A DNA stretch of 41,058 nucleotides from Candidatus Eiseniibacteriota bacterium (GTDB taxonomy: Bacteria > Joyebacterota > Joyebacteria > Joyebacterales > Joyebacteraceae), in assembly GCA_030600655.1 (NCBI GenBank), contig JAUVLP010000009.1:1-41058 (forward strand), given 5' to 3'. Position 1 is the first letter of the stretch. The number at the start of each line of letters is the position of its first letter. Below the pieces are notes generated by a model that was not told the DNA's origin, ran no database searches, and was given only the letters and a program-made list of their open reading frames with translations. Position numbers and translations under genes: made by a program. Below are positions 24,620 to 32,796 of the stretch, in pieces.

Positions 24620-25069
24620 CTACTCCCCCTCCGTCTTCATTATCTTGTTAACTCGGGCTACGTGTCTTCCGCCCTCGAATTCCTCAGCAAGCCATGTGTC
24701 CACCATCCGGACAGCGAGTTCTGCATTCACGAATCGGCCGGGCAGGCAGAGGACATTCGCGTCGTTGTGCTGTCGAGACAGCCGGGCTGTCTCTTCACTC
24801 CACGCAAGCGCGGCCCTCACTCCCTTGACCTTGTTCGCCGCCATAACCATGCCCTGGCCGGACCCACAGACGAGTATGCCGCGGTCCGCGTCTCCCGATG
24901 CGACATCGCGTGCCGCGGGGACGCCGTAGTCCGCGTAGTCGACCGCTTCGTCGCTATCGGTGCCGTGATCCTTCACATCCATACCGAGCGACACCAGGTG
25001 ATCCTTCACGATCGTCTTGATGCTGAACCCCGCGTGATCGGAGCCCATCGCAATTGTCATAGTGCGCAC
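24620..25069 (-). CDS. rpiB: Ribose-5-phosphate isomerase B
   Basis: 149 residues with [17 protein letters not shown] at the start, the active-site Cys in [15 protein letters not shown], and [28 protein letters not shown], all diagnostic of RpiB/LacAB isomerases. It interconverts ribose 5-phosphate and ribulose 5-phosphate. The GTG start at 25069 has GGAGG five bases upstream. The context (tsaC, LMW phosphatase, rpiB, glyA, dCMP deaminase) follows the order known from Bacillus, which supports all five calls. Confidence 0.94.
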   Translation of the reverse strand: MRTMTIAMGSDHAGFSIKTIVKDHLVSLGMDVKDHGTDSDEAVDYADYGVPAARDVASGDADRGILVCGSGQGMVMAANKVKGVRAALAWSEETARLSRQHNDANVLCLPGRFVNAELAVRMVDTWLAEEFEGGRHVARVNKIMKTEGE

Positions 25070-25089
25070 GTCTCCCTCCCAACAGATCT

Positions 25090-25560
25090 CTATGCCTTCC
25101 CGACACGCTCCAGCAGTTTGGGCAGCAAGCTTCGAAGGTAACCATCGAGCGTGGCGAACACGGCCTCATACTCTTCTACCGGGCCTCCGATGGGATCGGG
25201 AACATCGACATCAGAACCATCAGCGTAATCCGAGAGCAGAAACGTACGGTCGGCCACGGCTGGATCCAGCTCGACGACAAGTTCGCGGTGGATCTCCGTC
25301 ATGACCAGAACAACGTCAGCCTGATCCAGCGCCAGGCGCGTGAGACCACTCGATCGATGCGCCGAGATGTCCACGGAATGACGGAGCGCAACTGAGATCG
25401 CGTGATCCGTCGCCGGCATGCCTTCCAGGTTAGCTGTCCCGGCTGAGCGCACCTCGACGCTGTCCCGGTGATCCCCGGGGATCATCTCACGAAGCATTCC
25501 CTCGGCCATCGCGCTCCGGCACGAGTTGCCCGTACAGACGAATAGAACGGACAGAGCCAT
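25090..25560 (-). CDS. Low-molecular-weight protein phosphatase (YwlE/Wzb type)
   Basis: 156 residues with the P-loop CTGNSCRS (catalytic C9, R15) near the N-terminus and the general-acid segment DVPDPIGGPVEEYE. This is the LMW protein tyrosine phosphatase fold. In Bacillus the protein at this place, YwlE, is a protein-arginine phosphatase whose loop carries Thr at the position that is Ser here (CTGNTCRS against CTGNSCRS), so the substrate cannot be decided. AGAGG lies five bases before the ATG. It is 20 bases from rpiB. Confidence 0.9.
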   Translation of the reverse strand: MALSVLFVCTGNSCRSAMAEGMLREMIPGDHRDSVEVRSAGTANLEGMPATDHAISVALRHSVDISAHRSSGLTRLALDQADVVLVMTEIHRELVVELDPAVADRTFLLSDYADGSDVDVPDPIGGPVEEYEAVFATLDGYLRSLLPKLLERVGKA

Positions 25561-25706
25561 CGATTCCTCTCAATGCGAAGGTAGATTCCAAGTCTAGGCA
25601 GGAGAAAGCGGCTAGTCAACCGCTGAGAGCCAAAACACCGCCCCCAGGGTCGCGCGCGTGCACCCGCAAGCCCGCGCACCCCTCCCGAGTCCCACGGGTA
25701 CGGCGC

Positions 25707-26345
25707 CTACGAACCAAGCACGGCGTGCACGTCGGCCACCGGCACGGTGCCCTCTCTTAGCACGACCGGCGAAGAGGTCGAGAGATCGACAACGGTGGTC
25801 GGTGCCACTGCACCTGAGGGGTACCACCTTACAGCAACCTCGATCCAGTCACGGAGCTGCGCCACGGCTTCGTCCACATTCCGCGGGGGCTCACGCCCCT
25901 CGATATTCGCGCTCGGAGCCGTGACCGGTTGACCGATCAGGGCCAGAATCTCCTGAACCACTTCGTTGCGTTCAAACCTGATGGCGACCGTGCCCGTGCC
26001 TGCGGTCAGTTCCTCCGGAAGCCTGTCGGATGCCTGGAGCACGTACGTGATCCCCTTGCTCCCCAGTTTCCACTCCAGCTCTCTGACGGACGGCGGAATG
26101 TCATTGACGAGCGGCTTCGCCATCTCAAAGGAATCCACGAGCGCGATCAGCGGCTTCGATGCGTCTCTCTCCTTTGCCCGGAACACCCTCTTCACTGCAT
26201 CCGGATTGAGCGCATCGGCACAGAGCGCGTAGTACGTCATCGTGGGTAGCACCACAAGCGACCCGTCCTTGATCGCGAGCGCGGCCGGCTTGAGGAGATC
26301 CCTGATCGTTCCATCATTTCCTTGAGTGAGATCGATCTCTTTCAC
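25707..26345 (-). CDS. tsaC: Threonylcarbamoyl-AMP synthase, Sua5/YrdC family
   Basis: 212 residues with the YrdC fold: KxR and the kinked SKPLIALV after FRAKERD, and the nucleotide-site SANIEG. The canonical substrate loop PT(E/D)TVYGLGADA is changed to PTMTYYALCADA, so the acidic residue is Met. This enzyme makes the intermediate for t6A37 in tRNAs that read ANN codons. The GTG overlaps the purD stop by four bases, with AGGAGG eight bases upstream, so the two are coupled. About 145 bases without a gene follow before the LMW phosphatase; I see nothing in them. Confidence 0.85.
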   Translation of the reverse strand: MKEIDLTQGNDGTIRDLLKPAALAIKDGSLVVLPTMTYYALCADALNPDAVKRVFRAKERDASKPLIALVDSFEMAKPLVNDIPPSVRELEWKLGSKGITYVLQASDRLPEELTAGTGTVAIRFERNEVVQEILALIGQPVTAPSANIEGREPPRNVDEAVAQLRDWIEVAVRWYPSGAVAPTTVVDLSTSSPVVLREGTVPVADVHAVLGS

Positions 26346-27652
26346 GCGTCGTTCCTCCTGCCGGTCTTGGTGTCCCCCACCTTCTCAAGTGCGCGATGCG
26401 CTATGTCGGTTCTGTAGCTCGCGTCATCGAAGCTGATTGCTGTGACACCTGCATACGCGCGGTTGAGCGCATCAGGCAGAGTCGGCCCGGTGCCGGTGAC
26501 GCCCAGCACACGGCCTCCCGACGTCACCGTCACGCCATCACGGTCGGTAGTTCCCGCGTGGAACACAACGACATCCTCCATAATTCCGGCGGCCGCCAGA
26601 CCGCTGATCGGCTTCCCCTTCCCGTACGCACCCGGGTACCCGCCGGAAGCCATGACGACGCAGGCAGCTGACTCACCGGTCGCTCTGAAGGAGGTTGGAT
26701 CGAGCTCGCCGGTGGCAACCGACATCATGATCTCAGCAAGGTCACCGTCAAGAAGCGGGAGGACAACCTGCGTTTCCGGATCACCAAATCGACAGTTGAA
26801 CTCGAGCACTTTGGGCCCGTTATCTGTGATCATGAGTCCCGCATACAGGACCCCACGGTACTCGGTGTCATACTCTTCAGCAAGCGTGCGGACTGCCGCG
26901 GTGATGACGTCGCGTTCGATATCGGCCAGCATACCTTTGTCTACGACAGGCGCCGGCGCGTACGCTCCCATCCCTCCCGTGTTCGGTCCCCTGTCTCCGT
27001 CGTGTGCCCGCTTGTGGTCCTGCGAGGGAACGAGCGATGCAATTCGGCGCCCGTCCGTGAAGGCCAGTATCGATGCTTCCTCCCCTTCAAGGTACTCCTC
27101 GACAAGCACACGGGAACCGGCCGCGCCAAACCTGCCCTCGGTAAGCACAGCATCTATTGCTGCAAGTGCTTCGCCCTCGCTCGCGGCTATCATCACGCCC
27201 TTCCCGGCGGCCAACCCGTCCGCTTTGATCACAACGGGAGCTCCGAGCTCCCGGACGTGGGAAGCCGCTTCCTCGCGGCTCGTGGTCGCCCAGGCGCGCG
27301 CAGTCGGGATACCGGCACGTAGCATGAGTTCTTTTGCAAACCACTTGCTTCCTTCAAGACGGGCGGCGGACTTCGATGGACCGAAGACGGCAAGACCATT
27401 GTCGGCGAACCTGTCGGCGATTCCCATCGTCAGCGGGATCTCAGGTCCGATGACGGTGAGATCGCAACATTCCTCCGATGCAAGACGAACAAGTCCCTCG
27501 ATATCATCGGCCGCCACCGGTAGACACCGCGCGAGCTCTGCGATACCCGCGTTGCCAGGCGCTGCAATGATGCCGGTCACCGTAGGGCTCTGTGCGAGCT
27601 TCCAGACGAGCGCGTGCTCGCGACCTCCTCCACCTACTACGAGAATCTTCAT
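26342..27652 (-). CDS. purD: Phosphoribosylamine-glycine ligase
   Basis: 436 residues, the usual PurD size: the start MKILVVGGGGREHALVWKLAQSP, then ATP-grasp segments (KADGLAAGKGV, LVEEYLEGEEAS, PSQDHKRAHDGDRGPNTGGMGAY) and FNCRFGDPETQ near the active site. It catalyses the second step of de novo purine synthesis. The ATG has GGAAGG seven bases upstream. It is the first gene of a tight minus-strand run through tsaC to the dCMP deaminase. Other pur genes are absent from the window. Confidence 0.96.
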   Translation of the reverse strand: MKILVVGGGGREHALVWKLAQSPTVTGIIAAPGNAGIAELARCLPVAADDIEGLVRLASEECCDLTVIGPEIPLTMGIADRFADNGLAVFGPSKSAARLEGSKWFAKELMLRAGIPTARAWATTSREEAASHVRELGAPVVIKADGLAAGKGVMIAASEGEALAAIDAVLTEGRFGAAGSRVLVEEYLEGEEASILAFTDGRRIASLVPSQDHKRAHDGDRGPNTGGMGAYAPAPVVDKGMLADIERDVITAAVRTLAEEYDTEYRGVLYAGLMITDNGPKVLEFNCRFGDPETQVVLPLLDGDLAEIMMSVATGELDPTSFRATGESAACVVMASGGYPGAYGKGKPISGLAAAGIMEDVVVFHAGTTDRDGVTVTSGGRVLGVTGTGPTLPDALNRAYAGVTAISFDDASYRTDIAHRALEKVGDTKTGRRNDA

Positions 27653-27809
27653 TCCTCTGCCTTCCAGGGAAGTGCCTGTCGAACGGGGCCAACTCCATGA
27701 GGGATCGGCCCCGATGCGGAAGAGTCATACCAACGGCCGGTGTCGCACGTCGGCAGAAGGAGCGGGGCCGACGGTCGTGGCCATCACCGGCAGCCTGTCT
27801 CAATGGAAC

Positions 27810-27838
27810 TAGTACCATAGCGGCGGGAAAACTGACAA
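27810..27838 (-). promoter_or_regulatory. Possible promoter of the purD run
   Basis: TTGTCA and GTACTA are separated by 17 bases on the minus strand, about 160 bases before purD. The -10 is poor. The 336-base gap between the anti-sigma gene and purD otherwise holds only the hairpin at 27930. Confidence 0.3.
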
Positions 27839-27929
27839 GGAGAAACAGTTAGGAGCGCAGAGTGACGGGAACCGCAGCAGAACCGGCGCGGCGAGGCGAC
27901 CGTGGGATGCCACGTTTTGCGCCGGCCGC

Positions 27930-27958
27930 GAGGGCCAGCCGCTCAGCGGCCAACCCTC
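27930..27958 (-). terminator. GC-rich hairpin after the anti-sigma gene
   Basis: GAGGG pairs with CCCTC and GCCGC with GCGGC, joined by three G-T pairs, giving a stem of 13 pairs around a TGA loop, about 30 bases past the stop. It has no T-run. Confidence 0.5.
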
Positions 27959-27988
27959 ACGGCATCAATCGTACACCAGGAATGCGTA

Positions 27989-28579
27989 CTAATCCCGTAT
28001 CTGTTTCTCGGAGAGCATCCTGTCCATGCGGACCTGCGGCTCACGTGACTTCGCCAGAATCAGCTGTGGCCCGTCTGTCGGGCTCGAGAAGCTGTCCGGT
28101 CTGAGCGTATCGGAATAGTCTGCGAAAACGACAGGTTCGCTGCCGCTCGCTACGCATAGTTTGCTGGCCGATGAGATGATGGATGTGGATGTGCTTGTAC
28201 CCGCGATCTCGATGTCTCCCGGACTGCGGCCGCCGAGGCCGGGGCCGTTGCCGACCCAGAATCCGACTGCAAAGAGAACCAACGCCATCGCGACTGAAGC
28301 GAACTTCGGCACAGAACTGTGCGTGAAGAGCAATCGGCGCATCGGAGATTCGTGGTGAATGCGCTGCATGAGGCGGGCCGTGAATCGCGTCCAGTAGAAC
28401 GATGAGGGCTCCACGTACCCATCTTCATGAAGGAGTCCGAAGGTCCGCTTGAGCAGCTCCATCTCGTGGGTGCATTCAACACACTCCGCCAGATGGCGCT
28501 CGAGCTCATCCCCTTCACCGTGACCGAGGTCACCGTCCAGGTACTCGATCAACAGATCTCTGACAACGTCACATCTCAT
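27989..28579 (-). CDS. Anti-sigma factor with N-terminal zinc finger
   Basis: 196 residues. The N-terminus has the anti-sigma zinc motif H-x3-C-x2-C (H29, C33, C36) in a typical layout (LLIEYLDGDLGHGE...HLAECVEC). One membrane helix at about 92-110 (FASVAMALVLFAVGFWVG) separates a cytoplasmic sigma-binding part from an exported part of about 85 residues with no recognised sensor domain. It starts one base after the stop of the sigma gene, so the pair is made together. It would hold the sigma factor inactive until an envelope signal releases it. Confidence 0.9.
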   Translation of the reverse strand: MRCDVVRDLLIEYLDGDLGHGEGDELERHLAECVECTHEMELLKRTFGLLHEDGYVEPSSFYWTRFTARLMQRIHHESPMRRLLFTHSSVPKFASVAMALVLFAVGFWVGNGPGLGGRSPGDIEIAGTSTSTSIISSASKLCVASGSEPVVFADYSDTLRPDSFSSPTDGPQLILAKSREPQVRMDRMLSEKQIRD

Positions 28580-28580
28580 G

Positions 28581-29162
28581 CTATCTCAGATCCTCCAGCT
28601 TCGTTCTGAGCTTCCTGATAGCGTGGAAATAGTTGGCCTTCGACGTTCCCTCGGAACAACCCACGATATCGGCGATCTCGTTATGCGTCAGGCCTTCAAA
28701 GAACTTGAGGACGAATACAGCCCTCTGCTTGTCTGGTAGTGTGCGAACAGCCGCATCGATCCTCTCGGCGATTTCGCTGCTCAGAGCCGCCCTCGCGGGA
28801 TCACTCGATGCCTTTCTGTCCGGCCTCGGCAGGTCCCCAAGCGGGAGCATATTCCTGAACTTGTCCCGCTTCAGTCTGTTGAGAGCGATATTGACGGTGA
28901 TACGGTAGAGCCACGTGTACAGGCTCGACCTGCCCTCGAATCTGCCTATGTGGCGAAAGACCTTTATGAAGGCTTCCTGCGCCACGTCCTCGGCGGTATC
29001 ATCGTCCCGGACAACACGCCAGGCAACGCGGTAGATGCGCTCCCTGTATTCGGTTACGAACTCCTCGAAGGCCCGCTCATCACCGGCCTTGAGGCGCTCA
29101 ATCAGTCTCTCCGAGCCATCATCAGGCGGCAAGTCAGCCTTCCTGGTCATCATATCTGACAC
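28581..29162 (-). CDS. ECF RNA polymerase sigma factor (RpoE-like)
   Basis: 193 residues. Region 2 contains YRERIYRVAWRVVRDDDTAEDVAQEAFIKVFRHI and YTWLYRITVNIALNRLKR; region 4 contains LPDKQRAVFVLKFFEGLTHNEIADIVGCSEGTSKANYFHAI. This is the classic two-domain extracytoplasmic-function type. GTG at 29162 is the track start; ATG codons follow three and four codons later, and none has a clear Shine-Dalgarno. A TTGACA promoter lies about 80 bases upstream. Target promoters cannot be derived from one window; the two secreted-protein genes next door are natural candidates. Confidence 0.93.
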   Translation of the reverse strand: MSDMMTRKADLPPDDGSERLIERLKAGDERAFEEFVTEYRERIYRVAWRVVRDDDTAEDVAQEAFIKVFRHIGRFEGRSSLYTWLYRITVNIALNRLKRDKFRNMLPLGDLPRPDRKASSDPARAALSSEIAERIDAAVRTLPDKQRAVFVLKFFEGLTHNEIADIVGCSEGTSKANYFHAIRKLRTKLEDLR

Positions 29163-29247
29163 ATGCGGTTGTCTGGTGGTTTAGCGTGCGTACGCCCGCC
29201 ACATCCCCCCTGCTCCACCCCGTGTCCCCAGGGGGCGGGTGCCGCCC

Positions 29248-29276
29248 ACGCTATGACACCCGACCGGCAGTGTCAA
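29248..29276 (-). promoter_or_regulatory. Promoter of the sigma/anti-sigma pair
   Basis: A perfect TTGACA, 17 bases, then TAGCGT on the minus strand; start of transcription near 29241. The TGTCATAGCGT part is not a typical sigma-70 -10, so this could also be an ECF-type self-regulated promoter. It lies in a 342-base gene-free stretch (29163-29504) that otherwise holds only the hairpin at 29335. Confidence 0.5.
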
Positions 29277-29334
29277 CCGCCGGTTCACACACTGCTCCTC
29301 CGCTCTGAACACATCCCGGCCCGAGACGTGCGGA

Positions 29335-29363
29335 AGCCGGGGAGATCTCATGCCCCCCCGGCT
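29335..29363 (-). terminator. GC-rich hairpin after the 571-residue secreted protein gene
   Basis: AGCCGGGG and CCCCGGCT form a perfect eight-base stem with a 13-base loop, about 140 bases past the stop. No T-run follows. Confidence 0.45.
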
Positions 29364-29504
29364 CCCACCACAGGCTTGAGCGCGGCGCTCTTGTCGTCAC
29401 TCATGATGCGCAATCGTGAACACCGACGCTCATGCCAAACCGGAATCGCCGGACGCAGCCCAAGCTGTCGGCAGACGGCCCCAGCCAGTCGCAGCACTGC
29501 CCAA

Positions 29505-31220
29505 CTACCTGTTCGGCAGATACCTTGCCTTGATCACACCCCAGGATTCTATGACGGTCGTTGTTCCCGGAGGATCATCCGGAACGCTCGTCACCGTGTC
29601 ACACCAATCCCAGAGATCCATGACCTCCATCGGTCCCACACGCGTCGCCACGCAACCGTCGATGTCGTCGAGGGTCAGCGCCCTGTTCGGATACGTGTCG
29701 CACTCGAAGGTATCGTTGAACGCGTACTTGTACTCCAAGTACCGATAGCTACCGGTCGGGAACGTGACGAGCGCCGTGTAGATGTCGTCATCGGCAACGA
29801 TATCGCCATTCGTACCGTCGTCAACGAGGACTGTGTCAGTCACCCAATCAAGCGGAGCGATTGTGCCGTGAACCGCAATGACGTCGGTCAGGACGTTGAC
29901 CGAGTCGGAAAACACCATCTGGAAGAGCACACCGACATCACACGTGATATTGTCGGATGGAGCCATATCCTCCCACCACACGGTGGCCGTCTGGCTCGCA
30001 GCGTTCGGATCGAGTGTCACATAGTGACCGAAGTCGTAGTCGCCTTCCCACGTCGCGCAGTCGGCAACATACTTGTACTTGACGAGGGTCGACTCAGCGG
30101 CAGCGCCGCAGGTATAACCCATGGAGAAGTACTCATCGACAACATACGTGGAGTCGACATCGCCGTCGGAGCTCTCCGCGCCGGCACACTGATCCCATGT
30201 GAGCGGATACGTGTCGCCCTGGATGTGAACGCTCGTCGGCACACCGTTGATGTCAATATAGAGGTGCATATTCAGTTCGAACGTGACCATGTGCAGGTAG
30301 AAACAGTCATCGTTGTTGCTCGGGCCGACCGGAGTCCCACCTTCATCCGTCACACCGGTCACGACGAACTGGTAATCGTAGCCCTCTGTGAGCGCCGGGC
30401 TCAAGGTCAGGTGGACGATGCCGCCATCGGTGGCGTCCAGAGTCGCATCCGTCACCGTGATTGCGCCGGGTCCACCCGTCACTGCATAGTTTGCCTCGGT
30501 CTCGGCGGTCGTCTGATCCATGTCATCCGAGAACTGGATAGCACAGAGGCTCGCATCGGTGCCGTCCCCGTCAATCCTCGCATCGATTACGGCCGGCGGC
30601 GCGCTCGAGACGACCTCTGTCGTGTTCGTCGCCATGTCGTAGCTGAACGTAACAGGCGTCGTGCCGTCGGATACGAAGACTATGTTGTTACCGCCCGGCG
30701 GGGTGTTCTGATCCCAGTTATTGTTCAGGACGATCTTGAAGGCGTAGCTGCCCGACGGGATAACGGACTGGAACACCCAGACACCGTCGTCGTCACCGTC
30801 GGACATAACGGTAGTCACGGTATCGGTCTGGTCCCAATCGGCGCCGCCGAGTTCACTCATGAGATCACCACAGACGATGGGTGGATTCATGTGATGAAAG
30901 ACGTACTCGTCACCCTCCTTGGTCCCCACCGTCGCGCCAAGGTTGACGTACCACGTGACGTCGTCGTCTGAGGCAAGGTTGAATATCTGGTCCGAGCCGG
31001 GGAAATCCAGGCCCCACGCGTCACCATCGACAGCCTTGTAATTGGTGGCGCCCGCAAGGACGGTCGTCGTTAACGTCCACACTCCGTTCCCCTGAAGCGT
31101 CAATTCACTGGCCGGATCGGCAAGGTCCCAACCCTGGAAGCTACCCACAATGCTCGGAGCGGCCAGCGCGACGGGCGCGGCCAGCAGGGCCACCAGAATG
31201 GCCACCGCGAATGTCCTCAT
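29505..31220 (-). CDS. Secreted protein with several carbohydrate-binding-like beta domains
   Basis: 571 residues. A signal peptide (AVAILVALLAAPVALA) is followed by a glycogen/starch-binding-like unit (SIVGSFQGWD...NYKAVDGDAWG), a similar unit at about 110-205, an Ig-like domain with the bacterial Big_5 style (IQFSDDMDQTTAETEANYAV, LSPALTEGYDYQFVVTG), and two more CBM20-like units with repeated VKYKY/LEYKY strands. It ends in ESWGVIKARYLPNR, a tail shared with the neighbour gene. No catalytic residues are apparent; a glycan-binding or surface role is inferred. The ATG has GGGGAG upstream. Domain calls rest on pattern similarity, not on a search. Confidence 0.8.
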   Translation of the reverse strand: MRTFAVAILVALLAAPVALAAPSIVGSFQGWDLADPASELTLQGNGVWTLTTTVLAGATNYKAVDGDAWGLDFPGSDQIFNLASDDDVTWYVNLGATVGTKEGDEYVFHHMNPPIVCGDLMSELGGADWDQTDTVTTVMSDGDDDGVWVFQSVIPSGSYAFKIVLNNNWDQNTPPGGNNIVFVSDGTTPVTFSYDMATNTTEVVSSAPPAVIDARIDGDGTDASLCAIQFSDDMDQTTAETEANYAVTGGPGAITVTDATLDATDGGIVHLTLSPALTEGYDYQFVVTGVTDEGGTPVGPSNNDDCFYLHMVTFELNMHLYIDINGVPTSVHIQGDTYPLTWDQCAGAESSDGDVDSTYVVDEYFSMGYTCGAAAESTLVKYKYVADCATWEGDYDFGHYVTLDPNAASQTATVWWEDMAPSDNITCDVGVLFQMVFSDSVNVLTDVIAVHGTIAPLDWVTDTVLVDDGTNGDIVADDDIYTALVTFPTGSYRYLEYKYAFNDTFECDTYPNRALTLDDIDGCVATRVGPMEVMDLWDWCDTVTSVPDDPPGTTTVIESWGVIKARYLPNR

Positions 31221-31323
31221 GTTCTCTCCCCTCTCTCGTGGCGAAAGGCCTTGCGCTCAATGTGCTGCAGTCTCAATGGAGTTCGCTCGTGCCCCGTTCG
31301 CCCTCCCCCATGCTCGGAAACTA

Positions 31324-31354
31324 CGGGCCCTGACGTTTGGCTCGCCAGGGCCCG
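31324..31354 (-). terminator. Perfect nine-base hairpin between the two secreted-protein genes
   Basis: CGGGCCCTG and CAGGGCCCG pair perfectly around a 13-base loop, 44 bases past the stop of the gene at 31398. No T-run; it may end transcription by another route, or protect or separate the two messages. Confidence 0.5.
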
Positions 31355-31397
31355 CGTAACACTATGCAGATTCAAACATGTGCCAGACCCTGACTAC

Positions 31398-32222
31398 CTA
31401 CCTGTAGATAGCCTTGATCGTGCTCCACGTCGACTCCTCAACCGGGCTCGAGCAGTCAGGACAGTCAGGCGTGTTCCACTCCCAACCGTCGACCGCAAGG
31501 TCCATCGTCGGCGCTGAGTCATCGATCGTGAAGCTGTGGTTGCCGGTACTTTCCCAAGTCACGCAGTCGTCCTTCTTGTACTTGTACTCGACGTAGGGGT
31601 TACCGCCCGCCGGGAAGAGAATATCCACCTGGTAAAGCTTCGGGCTCACAGCCTCACAGCTGAAAGCCATCAACACACCATCGCCCCAGTTGGTAAGCGG
31701 ATCGCCGGCGCCTGTGACACAGACATCACCAGCGGTCTCGACACCCTCCGTGAGACAGAGGTGGAACGTAACCGTCACATCCTGCGCGGTCACCGTGGTG
31801 ATCGGCAGGAAGAAGTTCGGGTCATTGCCGTACTGGTCCTGACCATAGCACTCGGCCATGTCGGTCAGATCGACGACCTTGACGAAGAACTCGACCTCGG
31901 CACAGCCGTGGCCGGCGGGGATGACACCCTGGTACTCGTCGTTGCTGCCAACGTCGCCCAAGTAGACCATTGGGACTTCGATGAAGTCGGGGTCACCCGT
32001 GCAGCGGTAGTACAGGTAGGCCTCGATGTCCGCGCCCTGACCGGCCGCGTCCGTAACGCCTTCTTTCCAGATCTGCACGTAGACTCCAATGTCCTCAGCA
32101 GACGTGTACGGTGTGCCGTTCACAGGCCAGATATTCCCACACCAGCCTACCGCACCCATCGCGGTCGAGGCGACGGCCAGAAGCATCACGCCGGCCAGAA
32201 GCATTGTCACAGACTTCCTCAT
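31398..32222 (-). CDS. Secreted protein with a CBM20-like starch-binding domain
   Basis: 274 residues from the ATG at 32222 (GGAGG five bases upstream; the track start is 16 codons longer). A signal peptide (SVTMLLAGVMLLAVASTAMG) precedes an Ig-like exported region, then a CBM20-like domain at about 150-250 with VTVTFHLCL, NWGDGVLMAFS and EYKYKKDDCVTWES, very close to the starch-binding pattern. It ends CSSPVEESTWSTIKAIYR. The tail is shared with the 571-residue protein. A very good promoter lies 112 bases upstream, so it is probably highly expressed. No enzyme domain is seen. Confidence 0.82.
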   Translation of the reverse strand: MRKSVTMLLAGVMLLAVASTAMGAVGWCGNIWPVNGTPYTSAEDIGVYVQIWKEGVTDAAGQGADIEAYLYYRCTGDPDFIEVPMVYLGDVGSNDEYQGVIPAGHGCAEVEFFVKVVDLTDMAECYGQDQYGNDPNFFLPITTVTAQDVTVTFHLCLTEGVETAGDVCVTGAGDPLTNWGDGVLMAFSCEAVSPKLYQVDILFPAGGNPYVEYKYKKDDCVTWESTGNHSFTIDDSAPTMDLAVDGWEWNTPDCPDCSSPVEESTWSTIKAIYR

Positions 32223-32340
32223 CCTTCCCTCCCTTTTTCGGACGCCACGACCCGAGCCACTCTTCGGCACGGAAGCGACATCTCATAGTGACACCACGGG
32301 GTCCACTCAAGACGCGAACCCACATTCCATCTACGAAGCA

Positions 32341-32369
32341 ATAATACCACAAATTGCATCACATGTCAA
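32341..32369 (-). promoter_or_regulatory. Very strong sigma-70 type promoter of the secreted-protein genes
   Basis: TTGACA, exactly 17 bases, then TATTAT, in an AT-rich stretch unlike the surroundings. Start of transcription near 32334, giving a 112-base leader. The gap from 32223 to 32568 holds only this promoter and the tRNA terminator. Confidence 0.75.
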
Positions 32370-32501
32370 TTTCAGAACTGGCTTCCTACTTCACCACCTG
32401 CAAGCGCCATCTACTACCCTTCTGATGCTCTCACTACGCCGAGGTCACTCACTCATCTTGAGAAAAACCCACACCGCAGTAAGATCCTTCCACAGGCCAC
32501 G

Positions 32502-32540
32502 AAAAAGGGCCGGCTAGCACCAGTTTGGCGCCTGCCGGCC
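32502..32540 (-). terminator. Rho-independent terminator of the tRNA pair
   Basis: GGCCGGC pairs with GCCGGCC, extended by an inner GGCGCC/GGTGC stem, and is followed by CTTTTT on the minus strand. It lies 28 bases past the 3' end of tRNA-Thr. It is the only clear T-run terminator in the window. Confidence 0.85.
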
Positions 32541-32568
32541 TTCCTGTTACTCATCAGATCGTGAATCA

Positions 32569-32644
32569 TGGAGCTGGTGAGCGGACTCGAACCGCTGACC
32601 TACGCATTACGAGTGCGTTGCTCTACCAGCTGAGCTACACCAGC
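32569..32644 (-). tRNA. tRNA-Thr (anticodon CGT)
   Basis: 76 bases with full cloverleaf: acceptor GCTGGTG/CACCAGC, D arm GCTC...GAGC, anticodon stem ACGCA/TGCGT with loop CTCGTAA, T arm AGCGG-TTCGAGT-CCGCT, discriminator T and an encoded CCA. Reads ACG. Confidence 0.95.
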
Positions 32645-32670
32645 TCGCATTCCAGTCGATCTATCATACA

Positions 32671-32746
32671 TGGTGGCGCCCCGCAGAATTGAACTGCGGA
32701 CACACGGATTTTCAATCCGCTGCTCTACCAACTGAGCTAGGGCGCC
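32671..32746 (-). tRNA. tRNA-Phe (anticodon GAA)
   Basis: 76 bases: acceptor GGCGCCC/GGGCGCC, D arm GCTC...GAGC, anticodon stem GCGGA/TCCGT with loop TTGAAAA, T arm CGCAG-TTCAATT-CTGCG, discriminator A and encoded CCA. It is transcribed before tRNA-Thr, 26 bases apart. Confidence 0.96.
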
Positions 32747-32764
32747 ACAAATCCAATAGCAAGA

Positions 32765-32793
32765 ATACTAGCAACGTCCCCGGGACAAGTCAA
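32765..32793 (-). promoter_or_regulatory. Promoter of the tRNA pair
   Basis: TTGACT, 17 bases, TAGTAT on the minus strand, just after the galE stop and about 20 bases before tRNA-Phe. Confidence 0.7.
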
Positions 32794-32796
32794 GCT

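Noticed and set aside
26442-27812. Plus-strand ORF of 456 residues
   Set aside because: Antisense shadow of purD, with Ser/Pro/Thr-rich composition typical of such frames.
29163-30971. Plus-strand ORF of 602 residues
   Set aside because: It runs antisense to the 571-residue secreted protein, has no signal or domain, and is an open shadow frame of GC-rich coding sequence.
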